From Cupriavidus yeoncheonensis (GTDB taxonomy: Bacteria; Pseudomonadota; Gammaproteobacteria; Burkholderiales; Burkholderiaceae), in NCBI RefSeq assembly GCF_905397275.1, contig NZ_CAJPUY010000017.1, forward strand, positions 1 to 64,000: a stretch of DNA of 64,000 nucleotides, written 5' to 3'. Each line of letters opens with the position of its first letter. Position 1 is the first letter of the stretch. The translations under genes and the position numbers were made by a program. Below are positions 37,620 to 45,367 of this stretch, piece after piece. A model generated the notes under the pieces. The model was not told the origin of the DNA. It was given only the letters and a program-made list of their open reading frames with translations, and ran no database searches.

Positions 37620-37762
37620 GAAAGTTGATAGTGCGTGTATGCGAAATGTGGCTCTGTCGCAGTAAATGAGCGCTCCGCGACCATGGGATCGTCGGTGCAC
37701 GCGTCGATGACGCGGATGGGGCAGTCCCAGGCGCCAGCCGGTAGCTCAGGGACGTCGCGCAT
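37616..37762 (-). pseudogene. Amidohydrolase (PF04909, LigI-like) remnant with IS-end scar
   Basis: A 48-codon ORF starts 4 nt after the dehydrogenase stop and ends in an ATGA overlap with prpF, so both ends of an original gene are kept. The first 32 residues resemble the start of PF04909 lactonases (LPAGAWDCPIRVID versus the usual PAGACDCHIHVF), but both metal His are gone. At 37650-37665 the DNA reads GGCTCTGTCGCAGTAA, which matches 15 of 16 bases of the IS6-type end at 31173. I infer an insertion followed by deletion of the IS body and most of the gene. Confidence 0.55.
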
Positions 37763-37766
37763 GTCG

Positions 37767-38828
37767 TCATCGCTCCAGCATGCGTTGGGCGAAGGCGCGG
37801 CCCGCTTCAGCAGTGCCCAGGCGGCCACCGATGTCGCGCGTGGTCTCGCCCGCCTGGATCGCGGCGATCATCGCTTCGTCGATGGCGCGCGCAGCAGCCA
37901 GGAAGGCAGACAGGCTCCTGCGCTGGCCATGCCAGCCAAGCAGTTGTCCGGCGGACACGATCAGCGAGAAGGGATTGGCAATGTCCTGGCCCGCAATGTC
38001 GGGCGCCGATCCGTGTGCGGCCTGGCCCATTGCATGGTCCTTGCCGGCGTTCAGTGACCCGCCCAGGCCCAGGCTGCCGGACAACTCCGCGGTAAGGTCG
38101 GACAGGATGTCGCCGAACATATTGGTCGTGACGATCACGTCGAATCGCTGCGGGGCGCGCGCGACGTGTGCCATCATTGCGTCGACAATGAAGTCGTCGA
38201 CCTGTACCTCGGGGAATTCGCGCGCCACCTGGCGGCAGATGTCGATGAACATGCCATCGCCGATCTTCAGCACATTGGCCTTGTGCACGATGCTGACATG
38301 CCTGCGACGTGTCATGGCCAGCTCGAACGCCGAGCGCGCAATGCGCTCGCAGCATTGCCGCGTAATGCGACGCAGCGAGATGACAACATCCGGCGTGATC
38401 AGCATCTCGCTGCCGCCGGACTCGATATTGCGGTCGGCATAGAAGCCCTCGGTATTCTCGCGCACGACGACGAGGTCGAACTCGCCAGCCCGGTGCTGCA
38501 GGCCCGGATAGGTGCGGGATGGCCTGATGTTTGCATACAGGTCCAGTTCCTTGCGGAAGAACTTCGAGGGATTGATCTCGCCCCTGGCTTCATCCTTGAA
38601 ATCATAGGTGGCCATCGGTCCGAGCATCAGGCCATCGGCGGACTTCACTTTCTGCAACAGGGCCGGCGTCACGGTGGCCCCATGCCGGCGCAGGCTCTCA
38701 TGGCCGGCAACGTCCAGATCGAATTCAAGGCCGAGCCGGAAACGCGATGATACGGCTCGCAGCACCTCGAGCGTGGCAGCCATCGTTTCGGGGCCGATGC
38801 CATCACCGGGAAGCACGACGATCTTCAT
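37767..38828 (-). CDS. Isocitrate/isopropylmalate/tartrate dehydrogenase-family protein
   Basis: 353 aa. Start ATG 38828 (MKIVVLPGDGIGPE). NAD-dependent beta-decarboxylating dehydrogenase fold: DLVVVRENTEGFYADRN, HKANVLKIGDGMFIDICR (catalytic Lys), VDAMMAHVARAPQRFDVIVTTNMFGDILSDL (metal Asp) and HGSAPDIAGQDIANP. It oxidises and decarboxylates a 2-hydroxy-dicarboxylate; homologs include tartrate and homoisocitrate dehydrogenases. It is first in an operon with the amidohydrolase remnant and prpF, and divergent from a LysR gene. Confidence 0.9.
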   Translation of the reverse strand: MKIVVLPGDGIGPETMAATLEVLRAVSSRFRLGLEFDLDVAGHESLRRHGATVTPALLQKVKSADGLMLGPMATYDFKDEARGEINPSKFFRKELDLYANIRPSRTYPGLQHRAGEFDLVVVRENTEGFYADRNIESGGSEMLITPDVVISLRRITRQCCERIARSAFELAMTRRRHVSIVHKANVLKIGDGMFIDICRQVAREFPEVQVDDFIVDAMMAHVARAPQRFDVIVTTNMFGDILSDLTAELSGSLGLGGSLNAGKDHAMGQAAHGSAPDIAGQDIANPFSLIVSAGQLLGWHGQRRSLSAFLAAARAIDEAMIAAIQAGETTRDIGGRLGTAEAGRAFAQRMLER

Positions 38829-39090
38829 GTCTGGTCCTTGATCATGCGAGGGGAAAGCGATACGCGGGCATATGGTCATTCAATGCAAGCACCCGCTGCC
38901 CTGGCGAGTTGCGCGAATCTCTGGCGTCCGGCACGCACGAACGCGCGAAGCACGCTGGTGACGGGCGCAACGGCGGGGCGCGACGGCGTTGCCACGGGTC
39001 GTGGCCGGCGCGGGTCTTCCGACCGGCCGGCGCCTGATTGAGCGGCAATGATCGGCCGGGCGGAATCTGCTGTAAAGTGCAAAAATCCTA

Positions 39091-39110
39091 TCGATTAATG
39101 CCGAAATCGA
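39091..39110. promoter_or_regulatory. Dyad TCGATT-N8-AATCGA at the LysR start codon
   Basis: Perfect 6-bp arms TCGATT (39091-39096) and AATCGA (39105-39110), ending at the base before the LysR ATG at 39111. The geometry fits a LysR-type binding site used for autorepression. It lies in the 282-bp region divergent from the dehydrogenase gene. Confidence 0.5.
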
Positions 39111-40028
39111 ATGAATTTTGATCTCGCGGACTTGCGCGCTTTCGTGACCGTGGCAGACCTTGGCAGCTTCCGCGCAGCCTCGGCGACGTTGCATATTTCC
39201 CAGCCGGCACTCTCGCGCAGGGTGGACAAGCTGGAGCAAGCGCTGGGGTTTCGCTTGCTTGAACGCACCACGCGGAGAGTGGAGCTCAACGCCATGGGCA
39301 GGAACTTTATCCCCAAGGCCAGGCACGTCCTGAACGAGCTTGAGAGCGCGTTGCTTGGCATGACGGACTTGTCCGACCGACTTCGCGGGCAGGTTTCCGT
39401 GGCCTGCATTCCTTCCGCCGTTGGCAACTTCCTGGCGGATGTCGTCAGGAAATTCCACCAGGCGTACCCCCGTATCCACGTTCGCTTGCTGGACGAGACC
39501 GCCTCCGAGATCCTGCTGGCCGTGGCGCGCTCGGAGGCGGACTTTGGCGTCAGTTACCTGGGAACCCAGGAGCCGGACCTGGAGTTCGAAGCGCTGCTAG
39601 AGGAGCGCTTTGTCCTGGCGTGCCGGCCGGAGCATCCTCTGGCGCGCAGGCGTCAGGTCACCTGGGCCGAGTTGGCAGAGTACGAATGCGTGACGCTCGC
39701 GCCGGGCAGCGGCAATCGCATGCTGATCGATCAAGGCTTGTCGGCGGTCGCGGCGCGCCCGGCGTGGACCTGCGAAGTCCGTCATGTACCGGCCCTGGTG
39801 AGCCTGATCGAAGCGGGCATTGGCATAGGTGCCGTGCCTGCCCACGCAGTGCCTGCCAACCATCCGGCCGGCCTGGTCAGCGTCCCGCTGGTCGAGCCAG
39901 AGATTGTTCGCACCATAGGTATCACCAGGCTTCGTGGCCGACCGCTGGCTCCGGCCGCACAAGCCTTCCACGACTTGCTGGTCGCCTCCTACGGCCGAAC
40001 CGCGCAAAAAGCCAGGAAGAAGAGATAG
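39111..40028 (+). CDS. LysR-family transcriptional regulator
   Basis: 305 aa. N-terminal HTH (FDLADLRAFVTVADLGSFRAASATLHISQPALSRRVDKLEQALGFRLLERTTRRVEL) and a C-terminal effector-binding domain (LRGQVSVACIPSAVGNFLADVV...). It is divergent from the dehydrogenase-prpF operon and is the likely regulator of it; a dyad abuts its own start codon. Confidence 0.9.
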   Translation: MNFDLADLRAFVTVADLGSFRAASATLHISQPALSRRVDKLEQALGFRLLERTTRRVELNAMGRNFIPKARHVLNELESALLGMTDLSDRLRGQVSVACIPSAVGNFLADVVRKFHQAYPRIHVRLLDETASEILLAVARSEADFGVSYLGTQEPDLEFEALLEERFVLACRPEHPLARRRQVTWAELAEYECVTLAPGSGNRMLIDQGLSAVAARPAWTCEVRHVPALVSLIEAGIGIGAVPAHAVPANHPAGLVSVPLVEPEIVRTIGITRLRGRPLAPAAQAFHDLLVASYGRTAQKARKKR

Positions 40029-40150
40029 GGACAGTTGGGGCCCTCGGGACAACTTGCGGTCGAGGCCGTCGCGCCGGACGCCCGACCATCGCGACCTTGC
40101 AATCTGCAGGGTTGCGCGATCACGTGTACCTGCGACCCGTCGGCGTCATC

Positions 40151-40822
40151 TCATCCATTGTTGGCCAACAGCGCGTGGATCATGCGTGCCATCAACTCCT
40201 GCGTATCGTCGTGCGCCAGGTACTCCGGCCTCATGAGCGCCATCGCGCGCGGTAATGCCAGGATGGTATGAAACGCGAGGAACCTCGCCTTGGCGCGGTC
40301 CCGGACCTGCACTTCATCGGGAAATCGCTCCATCAACGCGTCCGTCGCCATGGACGTCCAGTACTGCTCCGGCTTCACCAGGTCAAGCCGCACCAGTTCG
40401 TCGTAGTGCGATGACTTGACGAACAGTTCCGGGTCCAGCTTCACCCATGTGTGAAGCATCGGAATGCCAATGCTGAGCAGCAGCATGATGCCATCGAACA
40501 GCTTCGTGGATGGCGGCAGCGCCTGCAGTTCTTCGACCAGCCGCCGGCGCGCCTCGGCGCGAAAGTCATCGAAGATCGCGACAACGAGTGACTCCATCGT
40601 CGGAAAGTACTCGTAGATCGAGCTGATGGCGACGCCCGAGCGCGCGCACAGCCGCTCCAGCGTCAGCGCGTCGCGCCCTTCCTTCTCCAGGATCTGCCAC
40701 CCGGCCTTCCTGAGCGCATCCACGAGCAGCACCGAGCGCTCCTGCCGGGGGCGCTTGCGCGGCCTGGCCGGCAATGCGATCTGCAAAGTGTCTGCGGAGT
40801 TGGAAGTTCTACGGGATGTCAT
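40151..40822 (-). CDS. TetR-family transcriptional regulator
   Basis: 223 aa, start ATG 40822 (MTSRRTSNSADTL) with a weak ribosome site. A basic N-terminus (RPRKRPRQERS) is followed by the TetR HTH (about 30-78, VDALRKAGWQILEKEGRDALTLERLCARSGVAISSIYEYFPTMESLVVAI) and a helical ligand domain. It is divergent from the luxE-luxC-adh operon. A 23-bp palindrome lies 35 nt upstream of its start, and one copy of the 18-bp motif shared with other operons of this locus lies 98 nt upstream. It is the best candidate for the local regulator. Confidence 0.88.
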   Translation of the reverse strand: MTSRRTSNSADTLQIALPARPRKRPRQERSVLLVDALRKAGWQILEKEGRDALTLERLCARSGVAISSIYEYFPTMESLVVAIFDDFRAEARRRLVEELQALPPSTKLFDGIMLLLSIGIPMLHTWVKLDPELFVKSSHYDELVRLDLVKPEQYWTSMATDALMERFPDEVQVRDRAKARFLAFHTILALPRAMALMRPEYLAHDDTQELMARMIHALLANNG

Positions 40823-40856
40823 GGCCGGCAACCAGAGGCGTTGGGGAAATGCAGAA

Positions 40857-40879
40857 CGTGCCGATACCTGATCGGTACG
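40857..40879. promoter_or_regulatory. TetR operator candidate
   Basis: Palindrome CGTGCCGAT-ACCTG-ATCGGTACG with 9-bp arms and one mismatched pair. Size and symmetry fit a TetR dimer site. It lies 35 bp upstream of the TetR start and on the path to the luxE-like operon. A further hairpin AGGCAAGC/GCTTGCCT (40880-40901) directly adjoins it. Confidence 0.65.
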
Positions 40880-40919
40880 AGGCAAGCTGCTTAGCTTGCC
40901 TGCATTTCGGCCACGCCTT

Positions 40920-40937
40920 CCCCTCTCCTGGCGGACG
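40920..40937. promoter_or_regulatory. Copy 1 of the shared 18-bp motif
   Basis: CCCCTCTCCTGGCGGACG. It lies in the TetR/luxE-like divergent region, 98 nt upstream of the TetR start. It matches the three other copies at 48146, 61522 and 63829 (consensus CMCCTCYCCTKGYGGACG). Confidence 0.5.
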
Positions 40938-41182
40938 TTCTTCGCCATGCCGACCGTGCCCGTCACATGGCCCGCGGAAAGACAGAGCCGCCCTGCAACC
41001 GAAGATAAATTTCCCTTTGGATTCATATAGTTGGAACGCGCAACCCGGCTCCGGAATCCGGAGGCAAAAGCGCATTTCCCGCTCCTATACTGACCTGCCG
41101 ACAAACCACCGAGGTCCCGCGCCGAATCACGGACGCCCCCGCTCCCTTGTCGGATTTCCAATCCAGTCAGCGAGTCTTGCTC
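40938..41182. promoter_or_regulatory. Leader/promoter region of the luxE-like operon
   Basis: Relatively AT-rich stretch at about 41000-41035 (includes TATAGT at 41026-41031) and a TATACT -10-like box at 41086-41091. A small hairpin CTCCGG-AAT-CCGGAG (41049-41063) lies between them. I cannot match a convincing -35 to either. Confidence 0.35.
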
Positions 41183-42622
41183 ATGTCCCTTGCGGAAGTC
41201 TCTGAAGAGAAGAAGGTCCAACTGCTGCTGAACGACCCGGCGGCCCTTGCCAACCACAGCGTGCAGGCGTGGCAACACCTGCCGCGCGCGCAAGTCGATG
41301 CGATCCAGCTCGCGGCGCTGAAGCAGCGCTTCGCCGCGCTGCGTGACCGCGTTCCGGTCCTGAAGAAGCTCGCCGATGCCGAGGACCTAACGCGGATCGA
41401 CAAGCTCGACGATGTGGTGCCGCTGCTGTTCGAACACACGGTCTTCAAGTCGTATCCGCCATCCCTGCTCGACAAGAAGAGCTTCGGCCAGATCAACAGG
41501 TGGCTGGGCAAGCTGGTCACGCCCGAGATGGCGGAACGCCTCGCCAGCGCGGACGTGGGCGGCTGCCAGGGGCTTGACGACTGGTTCGCCGCCATGGACC
41601 GCGCCGTGCCGGAAATGCGCATCAGCCATACCTCCGGCACCTCGGGGACGGTGTCCTTCCTTCCCAACAGCGTGCGCGAATGGGAGAAGGCGGCGTCCAT
41701 CCGCAAGCTGTTCGTCTGGCGACAGGAAGGTGCGGACATGCCGGACCCGAACCTGCATACCGTCTACCCCTATTTCCACAAGGGCTACCTGAGCCATGTG
41801 CGCGCCAACGAGTTCATGATCCGCGCGCTGCTGCCCGGCGAGCGGAACTTCCATGCCGCCTACCCGGAGACGCTTTCGAGCGACATGCTTCACCTCGGCG
41901 CCCGGATTCGCGCCGCCCATGCCAAGGGCACGCTCGACCGCCTCGAGATCAGCCCGGAACTGCTGCAGAAGAAGAAGGCATTCGACAAGCTTCAGGCGGA
42001 GATGCCCCAACACCTCGCCGCATTCTTCGATGAGGCGGCGAGCAGGCTGCGCGGCAAGCGCGTGTACATCGGCGCGACCTGGAACCTGCTGCACGGCATG
42101 GCCAGGGCCGGCCTGGAACGCGGCCTGCAGGGCATGTTCCATCCCGATTCCTTCATCACCACCACCGGCGGCGCCAAGGGTGTGGTGCAGCCGGACGGCT
42201 GGCGCGAGGACGTGATGCGTTTCACCGGCGTCGACCGCCTGAACGAGACCTACGCCATGTCCGAGCTGGTGAGCGGATCGAACCCGCGTTGCGAGCACGG
42301 CAATTTCCACTTCACCCACACCGTGATCCCGTTCGTGCTGGACCCCGAAACCAGCAAGCCGCTGCCGCGCGAAGGCCGCGTGACCGGCCGCGCCGCGTTC
42401 TACGACCTGGGCGCCGACATCCACTGGGGCGGCTTCATCACCGGTGACGAAGTCACGGTGGAATGGGACCAGCCCTGCGCCTGTGGCCGCCCGAGCCGTT
42501 ACGTGACCGGCGGCGTGCAGCGCTACAGCGAAAAGAACGGCGGCGACGACAAGATCACCTGCGCCGCCACCGAGAATTCCCACCGCGAGGCGATGGATTT
42601 CCTGAACACCATCGAGCAATAA
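41183..42622 (+). CDS. LuxE-like acyl-protein synthetase / adenylate-forming ligase
   Basis: 479 aa from ATG 41183 (a TTG at 41147 would add 12 residues; both have weak ribosome sites). The phosphate-binding loop HTSGTSG (from His149) is the LuxE/PaaK signature. FITTTGGAKGVVQPDGWRE, TYAMSELVSGSNPRCEHGNFH and a C-terminal DQPCACGRPSRYVTGG are further conserved blocks. LuxE activates fatty acids as acyl-AMP and hands the acyl group to a reductase; it is about 100 residues shorter than this protein. Directly downstream is a LuxC-family reductase, so the pair should reduce or exchange a free acid and its aldehyde. No luciferase genes are present. Confidence 0.8.
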   Translation: MSLAEVSEEKKVQLLLNDPAALANHSVQAWQHLPRAQVDAIQLAALKQRFAALRDRVPVLKKLADAEDLTRIDKLDDVVPLLFEHTVFKSYPPSLLDKKSFGQINRWLGKLVTPEMAERLASADVGGCQGLDDWFAAMDRAVPEMRISHTSGTSGTVSFLPNSVREWEKAASIRKLFVWRQEGADMPDPNLHTVYPYFHKGYLSHVRANEFMIRALLPGERNFHAAYPETLSSDMLHLGARIRAAHAKGTLDRLEISPELLQKKKAFDKLQAEMPQHLAAFFDEAASRLRGKRVYIGATWNLLHGMARAGLERGLQGMFHPDSFITTTGGAKGVVQPDGWREDVMRFTGVDRLNETYAMSELVSGSNPRCEHGNFHFTHTVIPFVLDPETSKPLPREGRVTGRAAFYDLGADIHWGGFITGDEVTVEWDQPCACGRPSRYVTGGVQRYSEKNGGDDKITCAATENSHREAMDFLNTIEQ

Positions 42623-42624
42623 CG

Positions 42625-42656
42625 CGATCACGCAATCACGCAATCACGCAATCACG
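42625..42656 (+). repeat. Four tandem 8-bp repeats between the luxE- and luxC-like genes
   Basis: CGATCACG followed by three copies of CAATCACG, starting 3 nt after the upstream stop codon and ending 24 nt before the next ATG. Such short arrays are prone to slippage and could change the intergenic spacing. Confidence 0.8.
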
Positions 42657-42680
42657 AATAGCGAATCCCGAGACCCAGAC

Positions 42681-44156
42681 ATGTCCCAGCACACGCCCCT
42701 TCCCATCGCGCCGATGGTCATCCGCGGCCAGGTCATCACCGACAACCTGGTCGAAGTCGGCGGCCGCGGCGGCGACCTGACCTTCCTGACGCCGGACGCC
42801 CACAAGCATCTCGACAGGCTGCCGCTCGGCAATCCGGCCCGCCTGGGCGACCTGTACAAGCTGAGCTTCAACGACATCCTCGACTACGCCGAAGCGCTGG
42901 GCGAACGCCTGGACCTCGCGACCAACACGCACCTGCAGGAAGCCTGCAAGCTGTCCTACCACACCGCACCGGTGACGCCGACCATGGTCACGGGCACCTA
43001 CATGGGCCTGCGCAACATGCTGTCCCGCGAGGCGATCACCGAAGCCGTGGAGAGCACGGTCGGCATCCGGTACCTGGAAGGCTGGGTGCCGCAGAAGCTC
43101 ATCGACGGTACCGAGCTGGAAGTCCGCTGCTTCGGCGCGCGCGCGCTGCACATCGTCGCGGGCAATGCGCCGAGCCTGTCGCTTCTGACCATCATCCGCA
43201 ACATGGTGTTGCGCAGCGATGCGATCATCAAGGCCCCATCGAACGACCCGTTCACGGCGCTCGCCATCGCCCGCACCATGATCGACATGGCGCCTGACCA
43301 TCCGCTGACCCGCCACCTGAGCGTGGCCTACTGGAAGGGCGGCGACCAGGCGTTCGAGGCGCGCCTGTACCAGCCGCAGCACCTGGAGAAGATCGTCGCC
43401 TGGGGCGGCTTCGCCTCGATGAAGCACGTGACCCGGTACATCCAGCCCGGCCTGGAACTGATCTCGCTGGACCCGAAGCGCAGCGCCAGCATCATCGGCC
43501 GCGGCACCTTCGCCAGCGAGGACACGATGCGCGAAGCCGCGCTGCGCCTGGCCAGCGACATCGGCGCGCTGAACCAGAAGGGCTGCGTCTGCGCCCGCGT
43601 AGTCTATGTGCAGAGCGGCACCGACGAGGAAGGCCTGCGCCAGCTCAATGCCTTTGGCCGCTACGTCTACGACGCGATGCTCGGCCTGCCCAACACGCTG
43701 TCCACCGCGCCCAGGCGCTATGACCCGGCGCTGAAGGCCGAAGTCGACGCCCTGCGGCTCGACGACGAGTGGTACCGGGTCATTGGCGGCAAGGACGGCG
43801 AAGGCGCGATCATCTGCTCGCAGATCCCCGAGCCCGTCTCGTTCGCGACGCGTCTCGATGACCGCACCGCGAATCTCGTGCCGGTGGATTCCCTGGATGA
43901 GGTCATGGCTGCCGTGGATGCCTACACGCAGACCGTTGGCGTCTACCCGGAAGGCATCAAGGAGGAACTGAAGGACAAGCTGCCCCTGTACGGCGCACAG
44001 CGCATCGTCTCGCTCGGCTACGCGGCCGCCATGAAGTGGGCCGCGCCGCAGGACGCGATCGAGCCGCTGCGCCGCATGGGCAAGTGGATCTCCAACCAGA
44101 TCGCCTCGCCCGAGACGTCGCCGGCACCGTGGATGCGGCCGAATATCGACCTGTAG
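42681..44156 (+). CDS. LuxC-family acyl-CoA/acyl-protein reductase
   Basis: 491 aa, PF05893. Aldehyde-dehydrogenase-like fold: HIVAGNAPSLSLLTIIRNMVLRSDAIIKAPSNDP (nucleotide site), VAYWKGGDQAFEARLYQP, and the nucleophile region NQKGCVCARVVYV with Cys302 (Cys304 next to it). LuxC reduces acyl-CoA or the acyl group delivered by LuxE to aldehyde with NADPH, via a thioester on this Cys. It starts 58 nt after the luxE-like gene and is followed by an alcohol dehydrogenase, so acid, aldehyde and alcohol can be interconverted by this operon. Confidence 0.87.
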   Translation: MSQHTPLPIAPMVIRGQVITDNLVEVGGRGGDLTFLTPDAHKHLDRLPLGNPARLGDLYKLSFNDILDYAEALGERLDLATNTHLQEACKLSYHTAPVTPTMVTGTYMGLRNMLSREAITEAVESTVGIRYLEGWVPQKLIDGTELEVRCFGARALHIVAGNAPSLSLLTIIRNMVLRSDAIIKAPSNDPFTALAIARTMIDMAPDHPLTRHLSVAYWKGGDQAFEARLYQPQHLEKIVAWGGFASMKHVTRYIQPGLELISLDPKRSASIIGRGTFASEDTMREAALRLASDIGALNQKGCVCARVVYVQSGTDEEGLRQLNAFGRYVYDAMLGLPNTLSTAPRRYDPALKAEVDALRLDDEWYRVIGGKDGEGAIICSQIPEPVSFATRLDDRTANLVPVDSLDEVMAAVDAYTQTVGVYPEGIKEELKDKLPLYGAQRIVSLGYAAAMKWAAPQDAIEPLRRMGKWISNQIASPETSPAPWMRPNIDL

Positions 44157-44224
44157 CCAGCACCGGGTCCGGCCGGGCCATCGCCGGCCGGACTCCCTAT
44201 CCCTGCCCTGCGAATCCCTTCCCC

Positions 44225-45286
44225 ATGACCACCTGCAAAGCCTACGGCGCCTGCGAAGCGCACGCCGATCTCACTCCCATGCACATCGAACGCCGCGCGC
44301 TGCGTGCCGACGATGTCGCCATCGCCATCGACTACTGCGGCATCTGCCACTCCGACGCCCACGCCGTCAACAACGACTGGGGCAGCACCGTCTATCCCTG
44401 CGTGCCTGGCCACGAGATCGTCGGCCATGTCACCGCGGTCGGTCCCCAGGTCACCCGCCACAAAGTCGGCGACCGCGTCGCCGTCGGCTGCATGGTCGAC
44501 AGCTGCCAGGACTGCCCGTCCTGCGACGACGGCCACGAACAGAACTGCAGCAAGGGCCTGACCGCCACCTACAACGGCAAGGACCGCCATACCGGCGCTC
44601 TCACCCATGGCGGCTACTCGGAAGGCATCGTCGTGCGCGAGAAGTTCGTGCTGCGCGTGCCGGACGCGCTCGACATGAAATTTGCCGGCCCGCTGCTGTG
44701 CGCCGGCATCACCGTGTGGACGCCGCTGCGCCGCCACGGCGTGGGCAAGGGTTCGAAGGTCGCGGTGATTGGTCTGGGCGGCCTCGGCCACATGGCGGTC
44801 AAGCTCGCTGTCGCACTGGGCGCCGAGGTCACGGTGATCACGACCTCGGCGGGCAAGGCCGACGATGCCCGCGCGCTCGGTGCCGCCGACGTGCTGCTGT
44901 CGAAGGATCCGAAGGCCATGCAGGCCGCAGCCAACCGCTTCGACTTCATCCTCGACACCATCCCGACGAAGCACAACGTCAATCCGTACCTGATGCTGCT
45001 GGGGCGCGATGGCGTGCTGGTGCTGGTCGGTGCGCTGGAACCGCTGGAGCCCATTCACGGGGCGCTGCTGGTGATGAACAACCGCTCGATCTCGGGCTCG
45101 CTGATCGGCGGCCTGCCCGCGACGCAGGAACTGCTCGACTTTTGCGCCGAACACAACGTGCTGCCTAACTGCGAAATGGTCGATGTGCGCGATATCAACT
45201 CGGCCTTCCAGCGCATGCAGGCCAACGATGTGAAGTACCGCTTCGTGATCGACATGGCGTCGCTGCGCGAGACCGCCGTCGGGTAA
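44225..45286 (+). CDS. Zinc-dependent NAD(P) alcohol dehydrogenase (YahK/CAD-like)
   Basis: 353 aa, MDR superfamily. Catalytic zinc motif DYCGICHSD and GHEIVG; structural zinc loop CQDCPSCDDGHEQNC; Rossmann motif GLGGLGHMAVKLA. The length and YNGKDRHTGALTHGGYSE segment fit the cinnamyl-alcohol/aldehyde reductase group, usually NADP-dependent. It follows the luxC-like gene by 68 nt and ends at a strong terminator, so it is the last gene of the operon. Expected to reduce the aldehyde made by the reductase, or oxidise the corresponding alcohol. Confidence 0.9.
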   Translation: MTTCKAYGACEAHADLTPMHIERRALRADDVAIAIDYCGICHSDAHAVNNDWGSTVYPCVPGHEIVGHVTAVGPQVTRHKVGDRVAVGCMVDSCQDCPSCDDGHEQNCSKGLTATYNGKDRHTGALTHGGYSEGIVVREKFVLRVPDALDMKFAGPLLCAGITVWTPLRRHGVGKGSKVAVIGLGGLGHMAVKLAVALGAEVTVITTSAGKADDARALGAADVLLSKDPKAMQAAANRFDFILDTIPTKHNVNPYLMLLGRDGVLVLVGALEPLEPIHGALLVMNNRSISGSLIGGLPATQELLDFCAEHNVLPNCEMVDVRDINSAFQRMQANDVKYRFVIDMASLRETAVG

Positions 45287-45317
45287 GACCGGACCCGGCA
45301 TTCGCCCGGCACAACGA

Positions 45318-45352
45318 CATCGCGGCGCCCATGGGCGCCGCGATGCCTTTTC
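45318..45352 (+). terminator. Rho-independent terminator after the alcohol dehydrogenase
   Basis: Perfect 13-bp stem CATCGCGGCGCCC / GGGCGCCGCGATG with a 2-nt loop, followed by CCTTTTC. It lies between the convergent alcohol dehydrogenase and acyl-CoA ligase genes. Confidence 0.85.
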
Positions 45353-45367
45353 GGGGCCCGAGGGTGC

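Noticed and set aside
42625-42656. CRISPR-like array
   Set aside because: The units are 8 bp, directly contiguous without spacers, and no cas genes are present.
41183-44156. A bioluminescence (lux) operon
   Set aside because: Only LuxE- and LuxC-type proteins are present. No luxA, luxB, luxD or luxG homolog exists in the window, and the third gene is an alcohol dehydrogenase.
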